Assembly: GCF_001642995.1 (NCBI RefSeq)
Contig: NZ_LOHS01000117.1
Coordinates: 62,001-126,000 of the forward strand
Direction of reading: 5' to 3'
Length of the DNA: 64,000 nt
DNA from: Streptomyces jeddahensis
Lineage (GTDB): Bacteria; Actinomycetota; Actinomycetes; Streptomycetales; Streptomycetaceae
Below are positions 1 to 8,428 of the stretch, in pieces. The first letter of the stretch is position 1, and each line of letters opens with the position of its first letter. The notes under the pieces are model-generated. The model saw nothing but the letters and a program-made list of their open reading frames with translations, was not told where the DNA came from and did no database searches. A program made the translations under genes and the position numbers.

Positions 1-918
1 GTGCTGACCGAACGGGCCCTGGAGCACTGGGACACCGCGATGGTGGGCCGCACCCACGGCGTGCACGCCGAGCCCACCACCTTCGGGCACAAACTCGCCG
101 GGCACGCCTTCGCCGTGGACCGCTCGCTGCGCCGGCTCGCCGCCGCCCGCGAGGCCGTCGCCGTCGGCACCGTGTCCGGCTCCGTCGGCACCTACGCGCT
201 GATCGACCCGCGCGTCGAGGAGCACGTCTGCGCCGCCCTCGGCCTCGGCGTCGAGCCCGCGCCCAGCCAGGTCGTCGCCCGCGACCGGCACGCACAGCTC
301 CTGCAGGCCGTGGCCACGCTGGGCGCCTGCGTGGAACAGATCGCCCTGGAGCTGCGGCTGTTGCAGCGCACCGAGGTCCGCGAGGTCGAGGAGCGGCGCA
401 CAGGCGCCTACCAGGGCTCCAGCGCCATGCCGCACAAGCGCAACCCCACCACCAGCGAACGCCTGTGCGGCCTCGCCCGCCTCCTGCGCGGCTACGCCGA
501 CACCGCCCTGGAAAACGTGGCGCTCTGGCACGAACGCGACCTCGCCCACCAGTCCGTGGAGCGGGTGATCCTGCCCGACAGCCTCTGCGTCGGCCACTTC
601 CAAGTGACGAAGGCCGCCGACCTGGTGGCCTCGCTCACCGTCGACGCCGACCGGATGCGCGCACACATCGACCAGACCGACGGCCTCGTCTACAGTTCCT
701 CGGTCCTCGCCGAACTCCTCGGCGACGGCATGGAGCGCGAACGCGCCTACCGCAGCGTGCAGGCCGCGGCCAACCACACCCTGGCGACGGGCGAGCACTT
801 CGGCGCGTCCCTGGCCAAGCAGGGCATCGACCTGGCCGGGCTCGGCCCCGAGCGCTTCCTCGCCCACCACGATGTCATCCGCACCCGATTGGAGAAGCTG
901 CATGAGCTGGAAGATTGA
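1..918 (+). CDS. purB: Adenylosuccinate lyase-like protein (5' end outside window)
   Basis: This is the C-terminal 305 residues of an aspartase/fumarase-superfamily lyase. It is most like adenylosuccinate lyase, which releases fumarate in purine synthesis and AMP formation. The superfamily signature GSSAMPHKRNP is present near nt 418-450, and an upstream block GRTHGVHAEPTTFGHK matches the conserved second region. Actinobacterial PurB is usually about 470-480 residues, so roughly 170 N-terminal residues lie left of the window; the GTG at position 1 is simply where the window opens. The stop overlaps the start of the GNAT gene by 17 bp. It probably belongs to the chromosome flank rather than the cluster. 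It is distinct from the second lyase of this superfamily at the right end of the window. Confidence 0.85.
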   Translation: MLTERALEHWDTAMVGRTHGVHAEPTTFGHKLAGHAFAVDRSLRRLAAAREAVAVGTVSGSVGTYALIDPRVEEHVCAALGLGVEPAPSQVVARDRHAQLLQAVATLGACVEQIALELRLLQRTEVREVEERRTGAYQGSSAMPHKRNPTTSERLCGLARLLRGYADTALENVALWHERDLAHQSVERVILPDSLCVGHFQVTKAADLVASLTVDADRMRAHIDQTDGLVYSSSVLAELLGDGMERERAYRSVQAAANHTLATGEHFGASLAKQGIDLAGLGPERFLAHHDVIRTRLEKLHELED

Positions 919-1306
919 CCGTGTCGAGGGCGCGGCGCTCGACCTGGACGAGGTCCTCGGCGTCTACCACGCCTCCGGCCTCGGCGAGCGGCGCCCGGTC
1001 GAGGACCGGGAGCGGTTCGCGGCCATGGTCGAGAACGCCAACCTCGTGCTCGTCGCCCGCGATGAGCAGGGCGCGCTCCTCGGCATCGTGCGCGCAGTCT
1101 CCGACTTCTCCTACGTCACCTACGTCTCGGACATCGCTGTCGTACGGGACCGCCAGCGCTCCGGCATCGGCCGCGCCCTGATCGACGCCACGCGAGACGA
1201 GGCACCGGCCGCAAAGCTCGTGCTGCTGTCCGCGCCCGCGGCCGTCGACTACTACCCGCACATCGGGTTCACGCGCCACGAATCGGCCTGGGTGCTCAAC
1301 CCGTAG
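902..1306 (+). CDS. GNAT-family N-acetyltransferase
   Basis: A 134-residue single-domain GNAT protein that transfers an acyl group from acyl-CoA to an unknown amine. The acetyl-CoA binding motif A is seen as VVRDRQRSGIGRALID, preceded by the beta-4 strand YVSDIAV. The C-terminal part (VDYYPHIGFTRHESAWVL) is typical of small YhbS/ElaA-like members. The ATG at 902 is preferred because GGAG lies six bases upstream at 892-895. It overlaps the purB stop by 17 bp, implying co-transcription. The substrate is unknown. Confidence 0.8.
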   Translation: MSWKIDRVEGAALDLDEVLGVYHASGLGERRPVEDRERFAAMVENANLVLVARDEQGALLGIVRAVSDFSYVTYVSDIAVVRDRQRSGIGRALIDATRDEAPAAKLVLLSAPAAVDYYPHIGFTRHESAWVLNP

Positions 1307-1471
1307 GACCCGCCGACACCGGGTCAGCAAGGCTGTACCGGGGCTCGACCGCGCTTGCCTAGATTCACGGTCAGGGCGGGCCCCGGACCCGCGGCGCCGT
1401 GGGCGGCCCGCGTCCGTGCCACCCCGCCGCCGCACGCGCCCCGCGCACAGCACCGGACCCCCGGGGGAGGC

Positions 1472-2254
1472 ATGACCCACACATCGGCACAGGCGCTGCT
1501 CGACACCCGCCCGCCCGCCGGCCCCGCCCCGGCCGTCCCACGGCCCGCAGGGGAGCCGGGGGCCACCGGCCACGGCGCGGCCGTCTCGATGCCCTCCGGG
1601 CGCCGCGTCCTCGTCGTCGACGCCGACACCGCCTGCGCCGACTCCCTGGTCACCCAGTTGCGCCGGCACGGTCACGAGGCCCTCGGCGTCCGGCGCGGCG
1701 GGGCCGCGCTGCGCGCCCACGAGGACGTCGACCTGGTCCTGCTCGACCTCGAACTGCCCGATCTGGACGGGCTGGAGGTCTGCCGCGCCATCCGTGCCGT
1801 CAGCCGGGTGCCCGTCATCATCGTCACCGCCCGCGCCTCCGAACTGGACTGCGTCCTCGGCCTCCAGGCGGGCGCCGACGACTACGTCGCCAAGCCGTAC
1901 GGCCTGCGTGAGCTCATGGCCCGCATCGAGGCCGTGATGCGCCGCGCCGAGTGGCAGCCCGCCGCCGCCCGCGAGATCCGGCACGGCCGCCTGCACATCG
2001 ACGTGGGCTCCCGCGAGGTCCTGGTCGGCGGCGAGGAAGTCGCCCTGACCCGCAAGGAGTTCGACCTCCTCTGCCTGCTCGCCTCCCACCCGGACACGGT
2101 CATCCCGCGCAAACAGCTCCTCCAGCAGGTCTGGGGCGACTCCTGGTCCCGGCGCACCGTCGACACCCACGTCAGCAGCCTCCGCGGCAAGCTGGGCGAC
2201 AGCGGCTGGATCGTGACGGTGCGGGGGGTCGGCTTCATGCTGGGCAACCCCTAG
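1472..2254 (+). CDS. OmpR/PhoB-type response regulator
   Basis: A 260-residue DNA-binding response regulator with an N-terminal low-complexity Pro/Ala extension (1-40), a receiver domain (about 44-160) and a C-terminal winged-helix Trans_reg_C domain (about 168-258, motif RRTVDTHVSSLRGKLG). The phospho-acceptor is likely D92 in the segment LLDLELPDLDG, and the switch Lys is in AKPYG. The acidic pocket reads VVDADT, so the second of the usual two acidic residues is Ala. No histidine kinase gene lies beside it. The start is set by GGGGGAGG at 1463-1470. A role like the orphan, often atypical, response regulators of antibiotic clusters is possible but not shown. Confidence 0.85.
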   Translation: MTHTSAQALLDTRPPAGPAPAVPRPAGEPGATGHGAAVSMPSGRRVLVVDADTACADSLVTQLRRHGHEALGVRRGGAALRAHEDVDLVLLDLELPDLDGLEVCRAIRAVSRVPVIIVTARASELDCVLGLQAGADDYVAKPYGLRELMARIEAVMRRAEWQPAAAREIRHGRLHIDVGSREVLVGGEEVALTRKEFDLLCLLASHPDTVIPRKQLLQQVWGDSWSRRTVDTHVSSLRGKLGDSGWIVTVRGVGFMLGNP

Positions 2255-2492
2255 ACGAGGTAAGTCCGACGTCGCGTCGGTCGCCCGAAGGGGCCCCGCG
2301 GCGTCTGGAGCGGCGTGGGGCACCTCCCGCACGGACTCTGGGGTCAGGGACTTTGGACTTACTCGTCCAGCGGGGCTCCAGAGGGATGCGAGTGGTCTTC
2401 GAGCCGATCTCATGCGCTCCGGTCGACTCTGGGTGCGGCGTGATCACAAAGAACGCGCTATTCCACTTTCCGCACCCATTGGGGAGACGAAC

Positions 2493-2903
2493 ATGCAGAT
2501 CCGCTCGCGTCTGACCAAGGCCGGCATGCTGGGCGCCGCCGCCGTGGCCGCCCTCGCCTTCTCCGCGGCCCCGGCCTCCGCGGCCCCGGCGGTGACCGCC
2601 TCGCCCAGCAGCGGCCTGGCCGACGGCCAGTCCGTGACCGTGACCGGCACCGGCTTCCCGGCGGGTGCCCAGGTCGCCGTGTCGCAGTGCCGGGAGAGCA
2701 CCACGTGCACCGACACGCTGTCGACGGCCACCGTCGGCGCCGACGGCAGGTTCACCGCCAACTACAGCGTGCGCAAGCAGTTCACGGCCACCGACTGGAG
2801 CACCGGCTCCACCGTGACCGTGGACTGCGCCGCGCAGCAGTGCCAGCTGGTCGCCTACCAGGAGGCCACCGGCCCGGTCGGCACCAACATCTCCTTCGGC
2901 TGA
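2493..2903 (+). CDS. Neocarzinostatin-family secreted apoprotein-like protein
   Basis: A 136-residue protein with a Sec signal peptide (1-30, cleavage near ASA-AP) and a mature domain of about 106 residues. The mature part starts with the PAVTASPSSGLADGQSVTVTGTGF pattern of the neocarzinostatin/macromomycin/actinoxanthin family, an immunoglobulin-like beta sandwich that binds enediyne chromophores. Four cysteines (C66, C72, C112, C117) match the two conserved disulfides of the family, and the end ISFG matches ISFN in neocarzinostatin. GGGGAG at 2481-2486 is the ribosome binding site. No enediyne synthase gene is in the window, so a chromophore partner is unproven. Family members also occur as stand-alone secreted proteins. 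Confidence 0.85.
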   Translation: MQIRSRLTKAGMLGAAAVAALAFSAAPASAAPAVTASPSSGLADGQSVTVTGTGFPAGAQVAVSQCRESTTCTDTLSTATVGADGRFTANYSVRKQFTATDWSTGSTVTVDCAAQQCQLVAYQEATGPVGTNISFG

Positions 2904-2967
2904 GGCAGCCCGTCACCTCGAGCCGGGGCCCACCGAGCGGCGCCCGCGACCGGCGCCGCTCGGTGGG

Positions 2968-3144
2968 CGCCAGGGCGGCGCGCTCGGCGTCGGTGTAGAA
3001 CGGCGCCTCGCGCCAGGCAGCGAGCTGGTGCAGCCGCTCGTCGGTCTCGCCGGCCTTCTTGGCGTTGGTGACACCGGCGTACACGCAGGGGCTGCAGCCG
3101 TTGATCTGGCTGGCCCGCAGGTGAACCAGCTCCTGCACTGACGG
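2968..3144 (-). pseudogene. Carboxymuconolactone decarboxylase (AhpD-like) remnant
   Basis: About 59 codons on the minus strand match the core of CMD/AhpD proteins: QELVHLRASQINGC, then CSPC (the redox CxxC), AGETDERLHQL, AAWREAPFYTDAERAAL. The N-terminal 30-40 residues and everything after the ERAAL helix are missing, and the frame runs into unrelated GC-rich sequence. CMD genes are the usual neighbours of ECF41 sigma factor genes, and such a sigma gene starts divergently at 3168. Both look clipped, so this is probably a decayed ECF41-CMD pair. Confidence 0.75.
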
Positions 3145-3167
3145 ATCAGCTCGCGAGGATGTGACAG

Positions 3168-3821
3168 GTGAGCGAGGAAGAATTTCTGGCCCAGCGTTTC
3201 GAGGAACACCGCTCACATCTGCGCGCGGTGGCCTACCGCATGCTGGGCTCGCTCAACGAGGCGGACGACGCCGTCCAGGAAGCCTGGTTGAAGCTGAACC
3301 GCTCCGACGTCTCGGGGGTGCAGAACCTGGGCGGCTGGCTGACCACCGTGGTGGGCCGGGTGTGCCTGGACCTGCTGCGCTCTCGCACCGCCCGCCGCGA
3401 GGAGCGACTGCACGACCAGGACGGTCGGATCCGGCTGCCCGACCCGGTCGTCAGCGGCCCGGACAGCGTGGACCCCGAACAGGAGGTACTCGTGGCCGAC
3501 TCGGTGGGCATCGCCCTCATGGTCGTCCTGCAGACCCTCTCTCCCGCCGAGCGGCTCGCGTTCGTCCTGCACGACCTGTTCTCCGTGCCCTTCGACGAGA
3601 TCGCCCCCATCCTCGGCCGCACCCCTGCCTCCACCCGGCAGCTCGCCAGCCGCGCCCGCCGCCGGGTCAACAGGGCCGCACCCGCTCTCGACACCGATCT
3701 CGCCCGCAGGCGCCGGGTCGTGGATGCCTTCCTTACCGCCTCGCGCAGCGGCGACTTCGACGCGCTCCTCGCCGTCCTCGACGGCCCCGGACTCCCACCT
3801 CTGACCCCAGCCGCAAAGTAG
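3168..3821 (+). CDS. ECF41-like (SigJ-type) RNA polymerase sigma factor, C-terminally truncated
   Basis: 217 residues with intact sigma-70 region 2 (AQRFEEHRSHLRAVAYRMLGSLNEADDAVQEAWLKL) and region 4 (LSPAERLAFVLHDLFSVPFDEIAPILGRTPASTRQLASRARRR). ECF41/SigJ proteins normally carry a SnoaL-like C-terminal extension of about 100 residues that controls activity. Here the linker into it (RRRVVDAFLTASRSGDFDALLAVLD) is present but the protein then changes to an unrelated tail and stops. The length is well short of the usual 290-330. The gene is divergent from the CMD remnant and is followed by a recombinase remnant, consistent with deletion by a mobile element. It may be a pseudogene. Confidence 0.75.
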   Translation: MSEEEFLAQRFEEHRSHLRAVAYRMLGSLNEADDAVQEAWLKLNRSDVSGVQNLGGWLTTVVGRVCLDLLRSRTARREERLHDQDGRIRLPDPVVSGPDSVDPEQEVLVADSVGIALMVVLQTLSPAERLAFVLHDLFSVPFDEIAPILGRTPASTRQLASRARRRVNRAAPALDTDLARRRRVVDAFLTASRSGDFDALLAVLDGPGLPPLTPAAK

Positions 3822-3824
3822 CGG

Positions 3825-4192
3825 TCAGGACTTCATGACCGTGGTCTTCTTGGGCTGGCGGGGGACGGTCCTGGTCTTATCGAGGTGTCCGTAGACCGTC
3901 GACCGGGGCACGCCGAACAGGTCGGCGATCTGCTGGACGGTCTTCTCGCGCTCGTCGTAGAGCTCCTGGGCAAGCGCGGCCTGGTCCGCTGTGAGCTTCG
4001 GCCGGCGCCCGCCGACCCGGCCCCGGGCCCGCGCCGAGCCCGTCGTTGGTGTTTGCCATGATCAGTTCACGTTGGAGTTCGGCGAGCACGGACAGCATCC
4101 CGAACATCGCCCGGCCCTCCATGGTGGAGGTGTCGATGCCCTGCTCGATGACGTGCAGGCCGATGCCGCGCGGCAGAATTTCGTGCTGCGCG
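3825..4192 (-). pseudogene. Serine recombinase (resolvase/invertase) remnant
   Basis: On the minus strand the segment LHVIEQGIDTSTMEGRAMFGMLSVLAELQRELIMANTNDGL is the end of a resolvase catalytic domain. After a frame change near 4035-4045 the C-terminal HTH follows (ARARGRVGGRRPKLTADQA, then a DREKTVQQIADLFGVPRSTVYGH-like helix-turn-helix). The catalytic N-terminal half with the active serine is absent beyond about 4192, where the sequence switches to a truncated gene on the other strand. The remnant is therefore beheaded and frameshifted. Confidence 0.75.
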
Positions 4193-4199
4193 GTGGCCT

Positions 4200-4824
4200 G
4201 CCCGCCACGCAGGGGCGGCACGGCCGGGTCAGCTGGAAGGCCGGCGGCTCGCTGACCCGGCCGCTGCTGGGGGCCCGGGCGACGTACGAGACGCTGGACC
4301 GCAACGGCAGTTCGGACGCGCCGTATCTGACGGTGACCCGAATGGAACTGGGCGAGATGACGCTGACTACCAGCCGGGGACCGGCGACGGTACCAGCCTG
4401 GTTGTTCACCCTGGATGGCTACGACACCCCGCTCAAACGGGCCGCCGTCAGCCCCTCGGACACGCCGACGCCACCGATCGAGCCCTTCGGGGAACCTGCC
4501 GAGGTGCCAGACAGCGTGCTGGAGCCGATCGACCGGCTGGTGGAGGTGACCGCCGACGGCCGGTCGGTGACAGTGGCCGCCCTCCACAGCGCGTGCGACG
4601 ACGGCTTGAGGGTGGATGCCCTGGAGACGGACGGCAGCGTCGTGCTCTCGGCGGCGGTGACCGGCACGCAGGAGGGGGCCTGCAAGTCGGTGGGCTTGCA
4701 GGACGAAGTGACGGTGGAGCTGGTCGCCCCACTGCGTGATCGCGTGCTGCTGGACGCCTTTACAGGTCGCCCCGTGCAATACGACCAGGCGAGAGGGCTG
4801 ACGGACCGGTCCGAGTTGAACTGA
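4200..4824 (+). pseudogene. 5'-truncated gene for a Streptomyces secreted/lipoprotein-type protein
   Basis: About 200 codons resemble the C-terminal part of extracytoplasmic Streptomyces proteins of unknown function: a beta-rich region (TYETLDRNGSSDAPYLTVTRMELGEMTL), then a repeat-like module (VEVTADGRSVTVAALHSACDDGLRVDALETDGSVVLSAAVTG...) ending in DRVLLDAFTGRPVQYD. There is no plausible start codon, RBS or signal peptide; the frame continues upstream into antisense resolvase sequence. The recombinase remnant and this fragment meet at about 4192-4200, marking a deletion or insertion joint. Confidence 0.55.
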
Positions 4825-4959
4825 TCACAGCCTTCGAGGTCACGTCTTGTCAGGGAGCTGTCGCCGTGACGGCGGCACCAGGTGGGCTTCGAGGACGAAC
4901 CTGTACCCCCAGCGCCGAGACCACCCGACGCTGACCCGTAACCTCCCGAGACAGCACAT

Positions 4960-5592
4960 CTAGGCCGACGGCGACGTCACCGACGTGGGCTCCCAGGCGA
5001 ACCCGTCCGGGTCGGTGAAGGCTCCGGTGGTGCTGCCGAGCACGATCCGGTGCGAGCCGCTGCCGTCCTCGGGCACGCCGACGTCCTTGGCCAGGCCCCG
5101 GCGCTTGTACAGCGCCAGCTTGACGGGGCTGGAGTCGTCGGAGGCGAACTCGACGTACTTGCCGCCGAAGCTCTTCGCCACGGACAGGCCCTGCTCGACG
5201 TAGAACTGCTTGCTCGCCTTGACGTCCTCGGCTCCCAGCAGGAGCACGAGGTCGTCGATCTTCCGGGTGGCGGGGCCGGTGTTCTTCTTCGACGAGGTCG
5301 CGAGCTTCCAGATCGTGCCGTCCGGGGCCTGTACGACGCCGCCGTAGCCCCACAGGGACTTCGAGGCCGGCTTCAGGGACGTGGCACCGGCCTCGATGGC
5401 GGAGCCGATGAAGCTGTCGACGTCGGCCGGCTGGGACACGGTGATCGACATTGTGAAACCGCGGAATCCGGTCGTCGGCGCCTCGGAGGCCCGCAGGCGT
5501 ACCTGCGAGCCCAGTCCGAAGGCGGCGGTGTAGAAGCGGTCGGCGGCCGTGGGGTCGGCCACCTCGAGGGTGACGGATGCGAGGGAAGTCAT
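4960..5592 (-). CDS. VOC-superfamily (glyoxalase/bleomycin-resistance-like) protein
   Basis: A 210-residue protein with two tandem VOC modules (about 1-95 and 110-208). Each has the betaalphabetabetabeta pattern; examples are VTLEVADPTAADRFYTAAFGLG and DDLVLLLGAEDVKASKQFYVEQGL, and the last strand is TDPDGFAWE. VOC proteins bind metals and act as isomerases, dioxygenases or drug-binding proteins; the substrate here is unknown. It lies directly downstream of the 3' fragment of the interrupted AraC regulator. Together with the VOC gene upstream of that regulator it probably formed one VOC-AraC-VOC unit before the insertion. An in-frame GTG nine bases upstream (5601) is an alternative start. Confidence 0.8.
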   Translation of the reverse strand: MTSLASVTLEVADPTAADRFYTAAFGLGSQVRLRASEAPTTGFRGFTMSITVSQPADVDSFIGSAIEAGATSLKPASKSLWGYGGVVQAPDGTIWKLATSSKKNTGPATRKIDDLVLLLGAEDVKASKQFYVEQGLSVAKSFGGKYVEFASDDSSPVKLALYKRRGLAKDVGVPEDGSGSHRIVLGSTTGAFTDPDGFAWEPTSVTSPSA

Positions 5593-5597
5593 GGCGA

Positions 5598-5759
5598 TCA
5601 CGCTAGCTGCGGCGCACTCGCCGGGGCTTCTTCATTCCTGCTCGATACCGGCACCGGTGCCGTCATGTGCCACGGCAGCCCCGCGGTGGTGACCGCCGCG
5701 CGGCTCCGGTAGAGGCCGCGCGGCGTGCCGACCAGCTCCGTGAAGTGGGCGGCGAGGGT
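5598..5759 (-). pseudogene. AraC-family regulator, 3' fragment (split by TnpB-type element)
   Basis: This carries the end of an AraC HTH domain (LAAHFTELVGTPRGLYRSRAA) and a short tail ending at 5598. The rest of the gene is at 7533-7838. Joining the fragments at a shared GGT (minus-strand ACC) gives the uninterrupted sequence VGCASTAT-LAAHFTELVG in one frame. This shows the gene was split with essentially no loss. Confidence 0.8.
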
Positions 5760-7532
5760 TGGGAACTGCTGCCGGTTGACAGCGCTTGGGCGCGTTCTGG
5801 GGTGCACGAGTGAGCATCTCGAGTACGGCGCGCACGTACCCGGGATGGGAACGAGAGTTCTTGCATCGAATCCGTGACCCTTTGCGGGAGGTGCTCGTTG
5901 ACGGCGATGACGGGATCGGCACCGGGCAGGAGGTGGGGATGGGCGGGCTGCGCGAGGTGGCGGCGCCGTTCGTGGTGCCCGGCCCGTCCGGGGTGGCGAT
6001 TCGCGACAGCCTCAAGGGGCTGACAGCGCAGGACGAGAAGGTCCTTCGACTGGTCGGTGACCTGCTCGGCTCCCTGGCCTCCCGCGACCTGAAGGCCCGC
6101 TGCGCGGCGGGCCTGGATCATGACAGCGGCCAGTGGGCGCAGCGCAAGCGTGCTGTGACCAAGGAGTCCTCCTCCCGCTGGGCGGGCAGCATCACCAAAG
6201 CCACGCATGACCAGTGGGCGCTGGCGAGGCGTGGACAGCTCGCCTGTATCCAAAGCATCGAGGCAGGTATCCGTACGATCGCGCACCGGCTTGCGCTGCC
6301 CATCGGCGCCAAGGGCTCGAAGGGCTCGCCGGGTGGTTACCGCTCCCGGCAGGAGTGGTTCGCCAAGTCCCGGCGCCTGCACCTGCTCGAAGACCGGCTG
6401 GAGCGTGAGCGGGCGGACAGAGATGCCGGACGCGTGCGCGTGGTACGCGGTGGCAAGAAGCTGCTTCGTACACGGCACCACCTCGAAGCCGCCCACCTGA
6501 CCGAGGCGCAGTGGCGGCTGCGGTGGCAGGCCGAGCGCTGGTTCCTCCAGGCCGATGGCGAGTCCGGAAAGCGGTACGGCAACGAGACGATCCGCATCAC
6601 GCCGGACGGTGAGGTGAGCATCAAGCTTCCGGCCCCGTTGGCTGGGCTGGCGAACGCGCCCCACGGCCGGTACGTGCTGGCCTGCCGGGTCGGCTTCCGC
6701 CACCGGGGCGAGCAGTGGGCCGACCGTATCGCGGCGAACCGTGCCGTGGCCTACCGCATCCACTTCGACGCCCGGCGCGCACGCTGGTATCTGACAGCTT
6801 CCTGGCAGCTCCCACCGGTCCAGACCGTGCCGATGGAGGCCGTCCGGGCCGACGGGCTGATCGGCGTCGACATGAACGCCGACCACCTGGCCGCCTGGCG
6901 CCTCGATCGGCACGGCAACCCGGTCGGCGAGCCCCGCAGGTTCGATTACGACCTGACCGGCAGCGCACGGCATCGGGACGCGCAAGTGCGGCACGCCCTG
7001 ATCCGCCTCCTGCACTGGGCCAGGCGCCACGACCTGTCCCTCGCGAAAGCACGGGCGACGCAAGCGGTTCCGCCAGCTGATCTCCGGCATGCCCACCGCA
7101 AGACTGCGCAACAGGCTGGCGTCCATGGCCGCCGAACTCGGCATCACCCTCGTCGCCGTCGACCCCGCCTACACCAGCCGCTGGGGCGCCCAGCACTGGC
7201 AGCAGCCCCTGACCACGAACACCCGCAAGACCACACGCCACGACGCTGCCGCCGTGGCGATTGCACGGCGCGCCCTGGGATGCCCGATCCGGCGGCGGAC
7301 GGCACCGCCCCACAGCACCAGAGCGATGCTGTGGGGCATCGGACCGTCCAGGCCGCAAAGGGCATCCCGGGACGTGAGGAAACCCGCCCCCGCATTCCCG
7401 GACCACGGACACGATCCGACGGCGCCGGATGCGGAGCGAAAGCGGGAGCCCAGTGTGCCCACAACCGTTCGGGGCACGCGGCTGAGCACGAGTCCTGGCA
7501 CCAGGACTCACTCCCGCTCAGTCTCCAGGAAC
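5760..7532 (+). mobile_element. TnpB-only insertion element (IS605/IS1341-like), inserted in an AraC gene
   Basis: The boundaries come from the interrupted host gene. Minus-strand AraC coding sequence stops making sense at 5757-5760 and resumes at 7533, with GGT present at both joints. The element is about 1.77 kb, has no TnpA gene, no obvious terminal inverted repeat and no long target duplication, as expected for IS200/IS605-type elements. It carries a damaged tnpB. In intact relatives the guide (omega) RNA is transcribed from the 3' end of tnpB into the right-end flank, here about 7400-7532; whether that survives is not visible by eye. Confidence 0.75.
5810..7532 (+). pseudogene. tnpB: TnpB-like RuvC nuclease, frameshifted
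   Basis: The N-terminal and central parts are open from GTG 5810: an alpha-helical region, the wedge/OBD-like region (RYGNETIRITPDGEVSIKLPAPL) and the first RuvC segment with its Asp in IGVDMNADHLAAW. The reading frame changes near 7045-7085. The next conserved segment (HGRRKRFRQLISGMPTARLRNRLASMAAELGITLVAVDPAYTSRWGAQHW) and the final RuvC Asp (KTTRHDAAAVAIARRA) are in another frame. The strip that normally holds the second RuvC acid (an EDLDF-like motif) seems deleted at the joint. No tidy stop lies inside the element. The protein is presumed dead. Confidence 0.75.
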
Positions 7533-7838
7533 GGTGGCCGTCGACGCGCAGCCGACCGCGAGGCACACCTCGGTCAGGCCCCGGTCGCCGTGCCGCAGCA
7601 GTGCCATCGCACGCTCGACGCGGCGCGTCATCAGATAGGCGTACGGCGACTGGCCGTAGGCGTCACGGAACTGCCGGCTGAGCTGGCCGGCCGGCATGCC
7701 CGCGTCGCGGGCGAGTGCCTCGACGTCCAGTGGCCGCGCGTACTCCCGGTCGATCCGGTCGCGGACGCGGCGCAGACGCGCGAGGTCGCGCAGGCGCTGC
7801 GCGGCGATCCGCGCCCGCCTCCATGCGGGGTGACACAT
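7533..7838 (-). pseudogene. AraC-family regulator, 5' fragment (split by TnpB-type element)
   Basis: Starts at ATG 7838 and encodes MCHPAWRRARIAAQRLRDL followed by the first AraC helix-turn-helix (DIDREYARPLDVEALARDAGMPAGQLSRQFRDAYGQSPYAYLMTRRVERAMALLRHGD). It reads into the second HTH at EVCLAVGCASTAT, where the TnpB element begins. The intact gene would encode about 155 residues. The start lies 14 bp after the end of the VOC gene at 7852-8274, so the two were an operon, probably with AraC controlling VOC expression. Confidence 0.8.
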
Positions 7839-7851
7839 GACCGAGCTCCTC

Positions 7852-8274
7852 TCAGCCGATGTCGGAGCGGAGCTCCTGGATGCGGACCAGATTGCCCGCG
7901 GGATCACGGAACGCGCAGTCGCGGACGCCGTACGGCTGGAGGATCGGCTCCTGGACCACCTCGGCGTCGGTGGCCTGCACCTGGTCGAACGTGGCGTCGA
8001 GGTCCCGGGTGGCGAGCATGACCCAGCCGTAGGTGCCCTTGGCCATCATCTCGAGGATGGTGCTGCGCTCCGCCTCGGTGGTCGACGGGTCGGCGGCCAC
8101 CGGCGCCAGGAGGAGGGACGTGTCCGGCTGACCGGCGGGGCCGACCGTGATCCAGCGCATCTGGCCGTGGCCCACGTCGCTGCGGACCTCGAAGCCGAGG
8201 ATGTCGCGGTAGAAGGCCAGGGCGGCGTCCGGGTCGTCGTGCGGCAGGGAACTCGTATGAATGGTGAGGTCCAT
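7852..8274 (-). CDS. VOC-superfamily (glyoxalase-like) protein
   Basis: A 140-residue single VOC protein (MDLTIHTSSLPHDDPDAALAFYRDILGFEV at the N-terminus, YGVRDCAFRDPAGNLVRIQE at the end). The last motif carries the usual D-P-x-G-N turn and the metal-site Glu of the final strand. The substrate is unknown. It is the first gene of the minus-strand VOC-AraC pair broken by the TnpB element. Confidence 0.8.
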   Translation of the reverse strand: MDLTIHTSSLPHDDPDAALAFYRDILGFEVRSDVGHGQMRWITVGPAGQPDTSLLLAPVAADPSTTEAERSTILEMMAKGTYGWVMLATRDLDATFDQVQATDAEVVQEPILQPYGVRDCAFRDPAGNLVRIQELRSDIG

Positions 8275-8428
8275 GGCCCTCACGCTAGCCACGGGCCCGT
8301 TCCCGGGGCTTCTCGATTCCTGATCGCTTCCGGACAGGCCCCTGTACCGGATCCCGAGCGTGACTCGAGCGGACCGCGATGCTCGCGAGCCACTCTGTTG
8401 AGTGGGTCGACACGTGGTGAGGTGCGCT

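Noticed and set aside
2493..2903. Evidence that the cluster makes an enediyne
   Set aside because: The neocarzinostatin-like protein is suggestive, but no enediyne PKS or UnbL/UnbV-type accessory gene is in the window.
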